Positions 32,537 to 41,883 of a stretch of DNA of 64,000 nt are shown in pieces; within the stretch, counting starts at the first letter, position 1, and every line of letters starts with the position of its first letter. Origin of the DNA: WVXP01 sp964348095 (GTDB lineage: Bacteria; Desulfobacterota; BSN033; WVXP01); the NCBI GenBank assembly GCA_964348095.1, contig CAYGBK010000116.1:7387-71386 (forward strand). Direction: 5' to 3'. The translations under genes were made by a program, and so were the position numbers. Under the pieces are notes generated by a model. The model was not told the DNA's origin, searched no databases, and worked only from the letters and a program-made list of their open reading frames with translations.

Positions 32537-34102
32537 ATGATAATCGAACTTGAAACTCTGATTCAGGACAAGCCTGGCACACTCATCAAGATGTTGTTGC
32601 CGATCTCCGAGAATGATTGCAACATTCAGGGAATCTTTCATGGACAGAAACGGGAAGAAGACAACCTCATCCCCGTGTTCGCGAAGTTTGAGGTGGCCGA
32701 TAACCGATTCCGGGAAATTATGCAAATCATCCGAGAGAGGTATGCTGAACTGAACATCCAAATCCTCAAGTTCGCGCCTCTTGGCCTGATTGGGAAGGAG
32801 ACCAAACAGAAAAAAAGGGCGGTCCTAATCGTCCTCGATGGAGTCACTGATGTTTCGTTGCCTGAACTCGGGAACAAGACTCCCTTAGAAGTAGCCAAGA
32901 TTCCAACGCTTCACAGGCTTGCCAAAGAGGGAATCTGTGGCTCATTTACCGCTCTCGAACGAGGTGCTCTGGTCGGTTCAGATACCGCCATGCTAGCGAT
33001 CTTGGGTTATGATCCCCACGAGATCTATACGGGAAGGGGCCCTCTCGAGGTGGCAGGTGTTAATCTGGGTCTCCAACCTGGGGATGTCTGTCTTCGGTGT
33101 AACTATGTGACCATCACTGACGAATTCAAGCTCCTAAATCGGACGGCTGGCTACCCCCGTGAAGGGATCGAGGCACTGGAATCGGCTCTAAACCAGGTCA
33201 AACTGTCTGACCCAAAGGTCGAATTCCAGTTTCGCAATTCCCAGGATTACCGATGTGTTGTTCGGTTCCGCGGTTACAACATTTCAGCGGATATCTCAGA
33301 TATGGATCCAAACTACAATGCGGTGGCCGATGCGCTGGACAACCTAGACCTGCTGGAGGAGGGGGAGTCCAAAATCATTACGGCAAAACCTTTGAAACCG
33401 ACTCCAGAGGCTGAGAACATGGCGAACATTTTGAATGAATTTGTAACGAAGAGCCATCAAGTTCTCAAAGATTTGCCCTTTAATCAGGACCGGGTGGCGA
33501 GCGGATTGCCTCCTGCAAATGGGATAATGCCGAGGGGCGCAGGAGAAACACCTTCCCTGGTGAGCTTCCGATCAAGATGGGGGATGAACGCCGGATGTGT
33601 GGCTGGAACCGGACTCATAAAGGGAATTGGTAGACTTACGGGCATGACAGTTCCGGACGTGCCTGGGGCTACAGGCTATGTAGATACGGATTATTTGGCT
33701 AAGGCTAAGACAGCCATTGACCTGCTGCGCAAAGATCATGATTTTGTGGTGATTCATATTGAAGGAATCGACGAAGTCAGCCATGACAAAGACATAGAAG
33801 CAAAAACCAAGGCTATCGAGGATTCCTCTGAGATTTTGATACGCCATCTTATGGAAAATGTCCCGGATGACACCCTGCTTTGTGTTCTTTCTGACCACAC
33901 GAGTTCCTCTTTTCTTGGAGACCACACGACTGATCCTGCAGGTATTGTGATTTGGTCAAAAGGTCCTGGCTTTCGAAGGGACCACGTTGGCAAATTCTTA
34001 GAGAGTGAGTTTCCGAGGGGCTCGTTGGAAAAAACAGAAGGAAAAGATGTCATCCCCCTCTTGATGGGATATATGCAACGGGTAAAGAAATTCGGGGCCT
34101 AG
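32537..34102 (+). CDS. apgM: 2,3-bisphosphoglycerate-independent phosphoglycerate mutase, archaeal ApgM type, with N-terminal ACT-like domain
   Basis: A 521-residue protein. ATG 32537 follows AAGGGG; the upstream TTG frame has no ribosome site. Residues 1-85 resemble an ACT regulatory domain (IELETLIQDKPGTLIKMLLP, then a second-half beta-alpha pattern). From about 93 on it is a metal-dependent alkaline-phosphatase-superfamily mutase with Asp101 (IVLDGVTD), the Ser148 nucleophile region (LVGSDTAMLAILGYDP), HIEGIDEVSHDKD and the metal site SDHTSSSFLGDHT. It interconverts 3- and 2-phosphoglycerate in glycolysis/gluconeogenesis. ApgM is typical of archaea and some anaerobic bacteria; the ACT fusion suggests control by a small ligand. 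Confidence 0.87.
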   Translation: MIIELETLIQDKPGTLIKMLLPISENDCNIQGIFHGQKREEDNLIPVFAKFEVADNRFREIMQIIRERYAELNIQILKFAPLGLIGKETKQKKRAVLIVLDGVTDVSLPELGNKTPLEVAKIPTLHRLAKEGICGSFTALERGALVGSDTAMLAILGYDPHEIYTGRGPLEVAGVNLGLQPGDVCLRCNYVTITDEFKLLNRTAGYPREGIEALESALNQVKLSDPKVEFQFRNSQDYRCVVRFRGYNISADISDMDPNYNAVADALDNLDLLEEGESKIITAKPLKPTPEAENMANILNEFVTKSHQVLKDLPFNQDRVASGLPPANGIMPRGAGETPSLVSFRSRWGMNAGCVAGTGLIKGIGRLTGMTVPDVPGATGYVDTDYLAKAKTAIDLLRKDHDFVVIHIEGIDEVSHDKDIEAKTKAIEDSSEILIRHLMENVPDDTLLCVLSDHTSSSFLGDHTTDPAGIVIWSKGPGFRRDHVGKFLESEFPRGSLEKTEGKDVIPLLMGYMQRVKKFGA

Positions 34103-34122
34103 AGGGCAAGAAAGGATAACAC

Positions 34123-36177
34123 ATGAGAGAAGTGAAACGGTCTGCTTGTCCTCATGACTGCCCAGATACTTGCAGCCTCTTGGTAGAGGTGGAAGACGGG
34201 CGAATAAAGCGAATATCCGGGGATCCTGATCACCCTTTTACGCGCGGAATCGTTTGCCATAAGGTTCGGCATTACGATGAAAGAGTTTACTCTCCCATTC
34301 GGATCAAGACCCCCCTGAAGCGGATTGGGGGAAAGGGAGAGGGAAAATTCAAGGCCATATCCTGGGAAGAGGCTATCGGAGAGATTGGGCATCAGTTCAA
34401 GAAAATCATTGATGAATTTGGACCTGAAGCGATTCTACCTTACTCCTACGGCGGAACCATGGGGGTAGTCCATCGGAATACCGTGGGTCATCGGTTTTTC
34501 CACCGCCTCGGTGCCTCAAGGCTTGATCGAACGATTTGCTGCACAACAGGTCTCGAAGGGATGACCTATTCCAATGGAACGTCCCTGGGGATGGACTCGG
34601 AAGATTTTGCGTTGTCGAAGATGATTATCCTCTGGGGGATTAATTCGCTCACGACCAACATTCACCTCATGCCCTTTGTCCAGGAGGCTCAAAAAAAAGG
34701 GGCCAAACTGGTGGTAATTGACCCCTACCGGAACCGTACAGGTAGGATGGCCGATTGGTATGTTCCCATTAGGCCTGGCACCGATTCGGCTCTGGCTATG
34801 GCCATGATAAGGGTCATCATCGAAGAGAACCTGTATGATAAGGACTACGTCGAACAGAGAACCGTTGGATTTGAGGCTCTAGAAAAAGAGTCCACCCGAT
34901 TCTCTTTGGAAAGGGTCTCGCAGATAACGGGAGTCCCTGAGGCAGAGATCCGGCGTCTTGCCGTCGCATATGCCACGCTCAAACCTTCTTCGATCCGGAT
35001 CGGATTTGGAATGCAACGCCATAGTAGCGGCGGCATGACCTTCCGGACCATCTCCTGTCTTCCCGCCTTGACCGGGGGGTGGGATATTCCCGGTGGAGGA
35101 GCCTTCGCCAGCAGTGGCTCTGCATTCGCTTTGAATTGGAAAGATTTGACACGAGAGGATCTCTTACCCCGGAAGCCTCGAACCGTTAACATGATTCATT
35201 TGGGAGAAGCTTTACTGAATCTCGGTCAACCACCCGTTAAAGCCCTTTTTGTCTACCACTGTAACCCAGCTGCTGTAGCCCCCTACCAGGCAAAGGTCTT
35301 AACTGGGCTAGAACGAAAAGATCTCTTTACGGTCGTCCACGAACAGGTCCTGACCGACACCACGGATTACGCTGATCTCGTTCTCCCTGCCACAACATTT
35401 CTCGAACACACAGATCTGTACACCAGTTACGGTCACTTCTACATTCAGATGGCCAGGCCGGTCATCAAACCAGTCGGGGAGTCCAAATCCAATCTAGAAG
35501 TTTTCAGGCTTTTGGCGGAGACGATGGGGTTTGAAGAGACCTGCTTTTCCGATTCCGAAGAAGATATCATCCACCAGGCCCTGCAAAAAGATGATCCTTA
35601 TATGGCCGGAATCACCTTTGAAGGTCTCTCCTCCGGTCACCCACGACGACTCAACATACCAAAGCCTTTCTTACCCTTCGAAAATGGGTTCCCCACCCCT
35701 TCCGGAAAGGTGGAGTTCTACTCCGAGACTCTCGCGCGGAAGGGCTTTCCCCCGGTGGCAACTCACGTACCCACTCGTGAGGGGTGTGAATCGGTCCAGA
35801 CCGGCGACAAGTTCACTCTCCACTGTATCACCCCGCCTGCCCATAGTTTTCTCAACACCACTTTTGGCGTTTCAGACCGGTTGAGGAGGATCGAAAAGCG
35901 TCCGACTCTTAGAATACACCCGACCGACGCCAAACCTCGGAAAATCCGCTCGCAAGACCTGGTAAGGGTTTACAATGACCGGGGGGCCTATCACTGTTTT
36001 GCTCAACTCACTAAACGGGTCGTGCCAGGTGTCGTCGTCGCCGAATCAATATGGTGGAATAAGCACAGTCCTTTGGGGTCGGGGATAAACCAGCTGGTCT
36101 CAGACGAGGAGAACGACATGGGAGGGGGCCCAGGTTTTCATGGAAACTTGGTCGAAGTCGATTTAGCCCACATCTAA
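34123..36177 (+). CDS. Molybdopterin-dependent oxidoreductase with N-terminal [4Fe-4S] domain
   Basis: A 684-residue DMSO-reductase-superfamily protein. Cys9, Cys13, Cys17 and Cys45 form the N-terminal cluster motif. Bis-MGD binding stretches include ILPYSYGGTMG, VIDPYRNRTGRMADWYVPIRPGTD and GGWDIPGGGAF, and the C-terminal dinucleotide-binding beta-barrel contains LRIHPTDA and VRVYNDRG. There is no Tat signal, so it is cytoplasmic. The active-site region near residues 145-155 is TTGLEGMTYSNG, with no Cys or Sec ligand obvious, so the substrate cannot be named. It lies 20 bases after apgM and may be co-transcribed. Cofactor metal could be Mo or W, supplied by the transporter at 2873-5710. Confidence 0.85.
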   Translation: MREVKRSACPHDCPDTCSLLVEVEDGRIKRISGDPDHPFTRGIVCHKVRHYDERVYSPIRIKTPLKRIGGKGEGKFKAISWEEAIGEIGHQFKKIIDEFGPEAILPYSYGGTMGVVHRNTVGHRFFHRLGASRLDRTICCTTGLEGMTYSNGTSLGMDSEDFALSKMIILWGINSLTTNIHLMPFVQEAQKKGAKLVVIDPYRNRTGRMADWYVPIRPGTDSALAMAMIRVIIEENLYDKDYVEQRTVGFEALEKESTRFSLERVSQITGVPEAEIRRLAVAYATLKPSSIRIGFGMQRHSSGGMTFRTISCLPALTGGWDIPGGGAFASSGSAFALNWKDLTREDLLPRKPRTVNMIHLGEALLNLGQPPVKALFVYHCNPAAVAPYQAKVLTGLERKDLFTVVHEQVLTDTTDYADLVLPATTFLEHTDLYTSYGHFYIQMARPVIKPVGESKSNLEVFRLLAETMGFEETCFSDSEEDIIHQALQKDDPYMAGITFEGLSSGHPRRLNIPKPFLPFENGFPTPSGKVEFYSETLARKGFPPVATHVPTREGCESVQTGDKFTLHCITPPAHSFLNTTFGVSDRLRRIEKRPTLRIHPTDAKPRKIRSQDLVRVYNDRGAYHCFAQLTKRVVPGVVVAESIWWNKHSPLGSGINQLVSDEENDMGGGPGFHGNLVEVDLAHI

Positions 36178-37076
36178 CCTTCCAGCAGCCCCGCTTCTCT
36201 GAGAACCTTTACGAGTTCCTGTTTCTGTCCATCGTCTAGGGGGGGCAATGGGGCGCGCACAGGTCCCCCATACATGCCAATGAGGTCCAATGCAGCCTTC
36301 AGCCCTGGGATTCCGAATCGAGTCGTGACAGCCCCATTGACCGGCAAAAGACGGCTCTGAATCTCCCGTGCCTTATTCAGATTACCTTTCTCATAGGCAC
36401 TTACCATGTCGATTAGCATCTCAGGTGCCACAGCGGCCAGGGCCATGACGCCACCCGTGGCGCCCATGACCAGCGCAGGCAAAAAGAATCCTCCCGAACC
36501 GGCAAGTACCTGGAAGTTATTACTCGACGCACCAACTATCTGTCCAATCTTGACAACGTTTCCGGAGCTTTCCTTGATACCGATAATGTTTGGATGTCGG
36601 CCTAGCTCAATAACCGTCTCTGCTGTCATATCGATTCCCGTAAAAGCGGGAACGTTATACAGGATAATGGGGAGCGGGGAATGGTTCGCGACCGTCGTGT
36701 AGTGGGCCACCAGGGCACGGTGGCTCATTTGGGATTTATAGTAATGAGGCGTTACCACCATCGCAGCGTTGGCTCCGGACCGGGCGGCCTTTTCAGTGAG
36801 CTCGATCGTCTCTGAGGTCGATTCATACCCCGTGCCGGCAATAAAGAGCCGATCCTCCTTGATGACAGACCGTGAAGTCTTCCAGATCGCCAGTTTTTCC
36901 TCCTCTTTGAGGAGAACGGCTTCGCCATTAGAACCCAGCACCACGAACCCAGTCAGACCGGTTGTCTGCCATTTTTCCAGGTTAGAGGCAAGCCGTTCGT
37001 GATCAACTCTTCCCCCTTTGTCAAACGGCGTCGGGATAGGAGGGAGACAACCTGTTAAAGACATCTCGATTACCAT
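36174..37076 (-). CDS. DapA-family aldolase (4-hydroxy-2-oxoglutarate aldolase/DHDPS-like)
   Basis: A 300-residue class I aldolase barrel with GSNGEA, Tyr140 in ILYNVPAFTG and Schiff-base Lys168 in GIKESSGN. The GSNGE and VPAFTG variants resemble 4-hydroxy-2-oxoglutarate aldolase (HOGA) and other catabolic lyases more than biosynthetic DapA. GGAGTGCCTC lies directly before ATG 37076. Its stop overlaps the stop of the convergent molybdopterin gene by 4 bases. It is the fourth DapA-superfamily member in the window and the only other one without a Fae extension besides 21955. Confidence 0.85.
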   Translation of the reverse strand: MVIEMSLTGCLPPIPTPFDKGGRVDHERLASNLEKWQTTGLTGFVVLGSNGEAVLLKEEEKLAIWKTSRSVIKEDRLFIAGTGYESTSETIELTEKAARSGANAAMVVTPHYYKSQMSHRALVAHYTTVANHSPLPIILYNVPAFTGIDMTAETVIELGRHPNIIGIKESSGNVVKIGQIVGASSNNFQVLAGSGGFFLPALVMGATGGVMALAAVAPEMLIDMVSAYEKGNLNKAREIQSRLLPVNGAVTTRFGIPGLKAALDLIGMYGGPVRAPLPPLDDGQKQELVKVLREAGLLEG

Positions 37077-37261
37077 GAGGCACTCCTTTTCGATCGGTCA
37101 CGGGATTTTCCTATCTCATACACCTTTTAGTATGGCTTTTAAAGTCCCCTCTCAGGAGGCTTTCTTGGCGTTTCGTTTGATTTTTGGATCCAAGCTGCTA
37201 CAATGCCAAAAAGAACCCGCCAGTCCTGGATCACGACGGATGATGCCATTATAGAAGAACA

Positions 37262-38014
37262 ATGCATAAACCGATGATAATTGCTCATCACGGGGCAGCT
37301 GCCTATCTCCAAGGTGATGTTATTGAATCCTTCAGCACGGCGATCAGGATCGGTGTTGATATGCTCGAATTCGATTTAAGAAGGACGAAAGATGGGGTCT
37401 TCGTTGCGTGTCATGATAGAACCATCGATCACCAACCCATCAGTCAGCTCACACACCGGGAATTGAAAACCCTTACGGAGTCGAAAGGAACGCGTGTACC
37501 GACTGGAGATGAGATTTTGGAACTGGCAAGATCCAGGGTCAAAGTCGATGTGGAACTAAAAGAAGAAGGTTACGAAAACAGCGCAATTGAATTCTTAACG
37601 CGCTATCTCAATGAAGACGAGTTTGTCATTACCTCTTTCAGTGATCTTTCATTGAAAACGGTCAAGGATCATTTCCCCGAAGTGAAAGCCGGCCTATTAT
37701 TAGGGAAACCGAGGCCTGACAATCCCTTCAGGACAAGGCTCTCTGAGCTATTTCCAATGAAAAGATCCAGGAGAGTGAATGCAGACTTCCTCGCACCCCA
37801 CTTTAGATTGTTGAGGTTTGGGTTTCTTGGCAGGGCTGAAAGGAATTGTAAACCGATCTTCGTCTGGACTGTCAATAATGAAAAGATGATATCGAAATTT
37901 ATCAATGATCACAGGATAGAGGCAATCATAACAGACCGACCGGAGGTGGCGTTAGACATCAGAGGCAAAATCTTCGCAAATTGGCAAGCTATAACAGGAA
38001 AGTCGACACCCTAG
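37262..38014 (+). CDS. Glycerophosphodiester phosphodiesterase family protein
   Basis: A 250-residue GDPD-family barrel. Catalytic text at the N-terminus reads IIAHHGAAAYLQGDVIESF and DMLEFDLRRTKDGVFVACHD, with the His pair and the Glu/Asp metal ligands; VKVDVELKEEGYE and VWTVNNEKMISKFIN follow. It hydrolyses glycerophosphodiesters to glycerol-3-phosphate and an alcohol. There is no signal peptide, so it is cytosolic. It stands alone between divergent and convergent neighbours. Confidence 0.88.
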   Translation: MHKPMIIAHHGAAAYLQGDVIESFSTAIRIGVDMLEFDLRRTKDGVFVACHDRTIDHQPISQLTHRELKTLTESKGTRVPTGDEILELARSRVKVDVELKEEGYENSAIEFLTRYLNEDEFVITSFSDLSLKTVKDHFPEVKAGLLLGKPRPDNPFRTRLSELFPMKRSRRVNADFLAPHFRLLRFGFLGRAERNCKPIFVWTVNNEKMISKFINDHRIEAIITDRPEVALDIRGKIFANWQAITGKSTP

Positions 38015-38193
38015 GGGCAGCCGTCGGAGCCCTCTTACACTAAGAAGACCCCTGGCCCGATTGTCGATTCTCGTCTCAGGTTGTTCGAGAGGCAGATCCA
38101 GATTTATGGACCAAACGGTGGTTCTCAAGACGGTGTGGCCGGTGTTTCGGAGAATGTGAAATTGTGGTCGGGACTAACACTTTCGTAACAGGG

Positions 38194-38478
38194 TTACTCT
38201 GCCTTCTTACCTTCCTCATATCCCTTGCGATATCCTTCAGTGGCTCCAGCAAGAAACGCCTTATCCCATGTCGAGTCACCCATGACAACGAGTCTATCCT
38301 TGAGATTGTCGGTATTTGGAGAATTCCCATCCTTAGCATCCGTAAATCCAATAAAATACCCAGTCTTGAGGCCTTCCTTTTCTCCACTCTCTTTTTCCAA
38401 TTTGTGATTGCTATAGAAGAATCCACCCCCCAAAGCGACAACAAGGATGACCAGGATAACCACGGTGCCTTTACCCAT
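38194..38478 (-). CDS. Small membrane-anchored hypothetical protein
   Basis: A 94-residue protein. ATG 38478 has GGGAGGTG upstream and begins MGKGTVVILVILVVALGGGFF, a single N-terminal membrane helix. A charged soluble domain follows, rich in Lys/Glu and Gly, with the repeated flavour YFIGFTDAKDG and YRKGYEEGKKAE. No family is recognised. Good ribosome site and protein-like composition support it as real. Confidence 0.65.
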   Translation of the reverse strand: MGKGTVVILVILVVALGGGFFYSNHKLEKESGEKEGLKTGYFIGFTDAKDGNSPNTDNLKDRLVVMGDSTWDKAFLAGATEGYRKGYEEGKKAE

Positions 38479-38660
38479 AGCACACCTCCCTGTTCTTTTG
38501 ACAAGGCGGAACCCTGCATATTCTCTCGTCAATATATCAAAATGGGGTAGAAAATCAAACAGGAAAACTGAGAATCCTTCTTGCCTTGAAAAACCCAGCG
38601 CTTTCCCCTAGATTCTTTAGGGGGCGAAATTCATCGCGACATGACCTATGATGAAATGAG

Positions 38661-40196
38661 ATGGAAAAAATACTGATTCCCCAACCAATTCCGCGTGAAA
38701 TCTGTCTCGGTTGCGATGTATGCTGTCGGTTCCCCGAGCGAGATAGTTTCCTCTCCCCCTTTTTCACAGCGGAGGAGATGGACGGGGACGCCGTCTGCCG
38801 GAACACGCTTGCTCAGTTCCGACCTGCCCCGCCATCATCTGGGGGACAGGTGGTTCCCGTTCCGATGAACAACGGATTCCGATGCCCCTTTTTTAACCCG
38901 GAAACGGACTTCTGCGACATTTACGATGAACGTCCTCTGGATTGCCGGCTTTATCCATATGCCCTGATGCTCGATCCCACCTCTTCCGGAGTCTGGCTCG
39001 GGATTGACACCAAGTGTCGGGCAACAGATGCCCGAGACGTCATGGAAGACCTCGTAACTCACGCAACCCACCTATGGAAGGCGTCAACTTCCTCGTTCCT
39101 GACAGAGACGGTGCTAAGAGGCCCTCGCCTCGTTGGTCCCTATCAGCCCGACGTATTGCCTCTCTTCCGCCTCGAAGAGTTATCAGAAGCACTCCTTGTC
39201 TCAAACCGTCTGACCTCATGGAGTTTTCCGAGCGATGCCGCCGTGGGATCTTTTCATAACCAGGGAGTCGGCCTGTCCGGTCCTCCGATCCGGTCAACTC
39301 ACCCGTTAACACTGGGAGACCGGCTGGCGGTAGAGAGTTATCTCAGACTGACAAAACCACGACTCGCAGCCCATTCATTTGCCATCCAATTCATGGCATC
39401 CGATCTCACGTCCCTTGTGTGGAGCAACGTCGGGGGCTTCCTTTGTCTGTGGGCTTTTGACAAGGGGACGGTGTATATGCCTCTGCCGCCCTTGGGGGCT
39501 GGCGACTTTCGAAGCATCCTGCCTCAGTGTTTCGCCTTCATGGATCAGCATAACCTCAGTCCAGAGATCTCTAGAATAGAGAACCTCAGTCTTTCAGATA
39601 TTCCCAAAGAGCGCCTGACAGAGTGTCACATCCGACCTGGGTATCCAGACTACGTCTACCAAAGGGCCGACTTGCGAGAGCTCAGGGGAAGGGCATTTCA
39701 TGGGAAAAGATCAGACTGCCGAGCCTTTTCCCGAAGACCAGCAACGGAGTATCGCCCCTACTCAATCCTGGACAAATCGGCTGCCCTAAACCTGTTCGAC
39801 CGATGGCAGACGCAGCGGATGAAAAAGACTCACGATCCGGTGGCAAGCAAATTGCTTGAAGACAGTAGATCCTATCATCTCCAGGCCCTCACCGGTGGAG
39901 AGGCAATGGGGCTGATTGGTCGAGTCATTACCGTAGAGGGAGAAATCGGTGGATACACTTTTGGGACTCCCTTAAACGACGACACGTTCGTGGTTGCCCT
40001 CGAGGTGGCAGATCCCGCCATCCGGGGCGCGGCTACGTATATCTTTCGCGAGTTTTGCCGAGAGTTGGAAGCCTACACCTATATCAACGCGATGGACGAC
40101 TCTGGCCTTCCTGGGCTCAGACGCCTGAAACGATCGTATCATCCGTGCCGTCTGGAACCGTCGTTTGTGCTGTACAGGCAGCGTATCAGACACTGA
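38661..40196 (+). CDS. Fusion of YkgJ-type CxxCxxCC domain and DUF2156 (aminoacyl-phosphatidylglycerol synthase C-terminal) domain
   Basis: A 511-residue protein with two recognisable parts. Residues 1-130 are a YkgJ-like cysteine cluster domain (Cys15, 18, 21, 22; then FRCPFFNPETDFCDIYDERP and DCRLYPY), thought to chelate Zn or an Fe-S cluster. Residues about 225-511 resemble DUF2156, the GNAT-like catalytic half of phosphatidylglycerol lysyltransferases (FHGKRSDCRAFSRR, YRPY, RRLKRSYHPCRLEPSF). The membrane flippase half is absent. The combination is unusual. A soluble aminoacyl or acyl transferase with a metal domain is a reasonable guess. Confidence 0.7.
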   Translation: MEKILIPQPIPREICLGCDVCCRFPERDSFLSPFFTAEEMDGDAVCRNTLAQFRPAPPSSGGQVVPVPMNNGFRCPFFNPETDFCDIYDERPLDCRLYPYALMLDPTSSGVWLGIDTKCRATDARDVMEDLVTHATHLWKASTSSFLTETVLRGPRLVGPYQPDVLPLFRLEELSEALLVSNRLTSWSFPSDAAVGSFHNQGVGLSGPPIRSTHPLTLGDRLAVESYLRLTKPRLAAHSFAIQFMASDLTSLVWSNVGGFLCLWAFDKGTVYMPLPPLGAGDFRSILPQCFAFMDQHNLSPEISRIENLSLSDIPKERLTECHIRPGYPDYVYQRADLRELRGRAFHGKRSDCRAFSRRPATEYRPYSILDKSAALNLFDRWQTQRMKKTHDPVASKLLEDSRSYHLQALTGGEAMGLIGRVITVEGEIGGYTFGTPLNDDTFVVALEVADPAIRGAATYIFREFCRELEAYTYINAMDDSGLPGLRRLKRSYHPCRLEPSFVLYRQRIRH

Positions 40197-40668
40197 GCCG
40201 TGTGAGCCCTCACCGTCACCCCGGAAAACAACAGAGGGAGGCAAAAAATGACATGTCGCCATCCTTCACAAGAAAACTGAACCCTTGCAGGTGAAGACGT
40301 GAAATTCATCTCCCGGAACAGACCGGGCCTATTGGGCCGACCTTTCTCTATCGAACCGAGCGGAATGTGAAAAAAGATTCACGTCAAGACCAACCCCATT
40401 TGTTCTCGTTGCCAACATTTCTATATCACCTGGGACCCGGCATTTTCTCACGGTTGAAAGGTTTTAGGATTCAAATCTAGACGGCACCCTTCTATAGTTG
40501 TTATCTCAAGTTCTGGGATTCCTTGTTTGCGGTTCGAAAAAAAAAGCGGGATTGGCAAAAAAAAAGACCGCCAAGACTTCGAAAACCAAGCCCCTCTTAG
40601 GTCAATACGGCCTACTCGGGGTTGTCGTAAATAGAGGGTCGAAAGATTCTCAAGGAAGTCTTGACATC
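40197..40668. other. Intergenic region between convergent YkgJ-DUF2156 gene and aminotransferase
   Basis: About 470 bases with no supported gene. It holds two long A-runs near 40529-40566 with a G/C-rich segment between, but no clear terminator hairpin or promoter. Confidence 0.4.
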
Positions 40669-41847
40669 TCAGGAGTGATAGACTTCGGCGAGTTCTTTTA
40701 GCTTCGTGCAGGCGAGATCGACGGTATTGTCGTCAACACAGTAAGCGAGGCGAAACCACCCCGCATACCCAAAGGCGGAACCTGGAACAACGAGGAGAAG
40801 CCTTTCTTTCGCTCTTTCCACAAAAGCCTCTTCTTCGTCGAGACACTTCACAAATAGATAGAACGTCCCCTGAGGCTCTGCAAACTCATAACCCTTCTCC
40901 TTAAGAACCTTTTTGATCTTATCCCTCCGGACCCTGTAATAATCGACATCGACCCGAACGCCAACACCTGCAATCGCTCTTTGCATCAATGCTGGCGCAT
41001 TGACAAAGCCGAGAATTCGATTGCAGATGGCCATACCGTTCATAATTGTCTCGCCGTCGTGCATTTCCGGGTGAATAGCGACATATCCAATTCTCTCGCC
41101 CGGAATGCTGAGAGATTTTGAAAAAGAGTAGACCATAAAGCTATCAGGGTAGAGGGAAGAGATTGAGGTAAACGGCTTTCCATCATATACAACCTCTCGG
41201 TACGGTTCATCAGAAACGACATATATGGTCTGCCCTGTGGGGCGTTTCTTGTGGAGCAACATGTCTGAAAGTTGGGACAAGTTCTCTTTCGAGTAGACGA
41301 AGCCGGTGGGGTTGTTTGGCGAGTTGATGATAATTGCCCGGGTGTTGCTGTCGATCGCTTCGTCGATCTTCTTCACATCCAAAGAGAAGTCATCCGAAGC
41401 CATGACAACTTTGAGTTCGCCTCCGTGGTTTTCGACATAGGATTTGTATTCAACAAAGTAGGGTGCAACGGCGATGACATTCTCACCAGGGTTGAGAATT
41501 GTCTTGAAAACCACGTTAATACCACCTGCCGCGCCCGCGCACATCATCACATGTTGGGGACCGAGGTCCCTGAAATACCCGTCGCCTACGAGAGACTCTG
41601 CAACGGCCTCCCTCACCCATGAGAAACCGAGATTCGGCATGTATCTATGCATTCCAGCCCGCTGTTTGATTAGGTGGGAGATCTTTTCTACAAATTCCTC
41701 AGGGGGTTCGACAACCGGGTTCCCGATGCTCAGGTCAGCGACGCTCATCTCACCGTGAATCTTCTTAAGATCCAGACCTTGCTCAAAAAGCTTTCTGATT
41801 CTCGATGCATTCTGTACGTCGCTCTCAATCTTTCTGGACAGCGGCAT
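40669..41847 (-). CDS. Class I/II pyridoxal phosphate aminotransferase (aspartate aminotransferase-like)
   Basis: A 392-residue fold-type I aminotransferase. ATG 41847 follows GGGGGAGG. Key text: LSIGNPVVEPP, MHRYMPNLGFSWVREAVA, INSPNNPTGFVYSKE, VVSDEPYREVVYDG and VYSFSKSLSIPGERIGY with Schiff-base Lys234. It resembles bacterial class I-beta/gamma aspartate or aromatic aminotransferases; the substrate is not fixed by sequence. It lies 36 bases downstream of the zinc-ribbon gene and may share its transcript. Confidence 0.85.
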   Translation of the reverse strand: MPLSRKIESDVQNASRIRKLFEQGLDLKKIHGEMSVADLSIGNPVVEPPEEFVEKISHLIKQRAGMHRYMPNLGFSWVREAVAESLVGDGYFRDLGPQHVMMCAGAAGGINVVFKTILNPGENVIAVAPYFVEYKSYVENHGGELKVVMASDDFSLDVKKIDEAIDSNTRAIIINSPNNPTGFVYSKENLSQLSDMLLHKKRPTGQTIYVVSDEPYREVVYDGKPFTSISSLYPDSFMVYSFSKSLSIPGERIGYVAIHPEMHDGETIMNGMAICNRILGFVNAPALMQRAIAGVGVRVDVDYYRVRRDKIKKVLKEKGYEFAEPQGTFYLFVKCLDEEEAFVERAKERLLLVVPGSAFGYAGWFRLAYCVDDNTVDLACTKLKELAEVYHS

Positions 41848-41883
41848 GTGGGCCTCCCCCACTGACTTCTAACCCCTAGGGGC

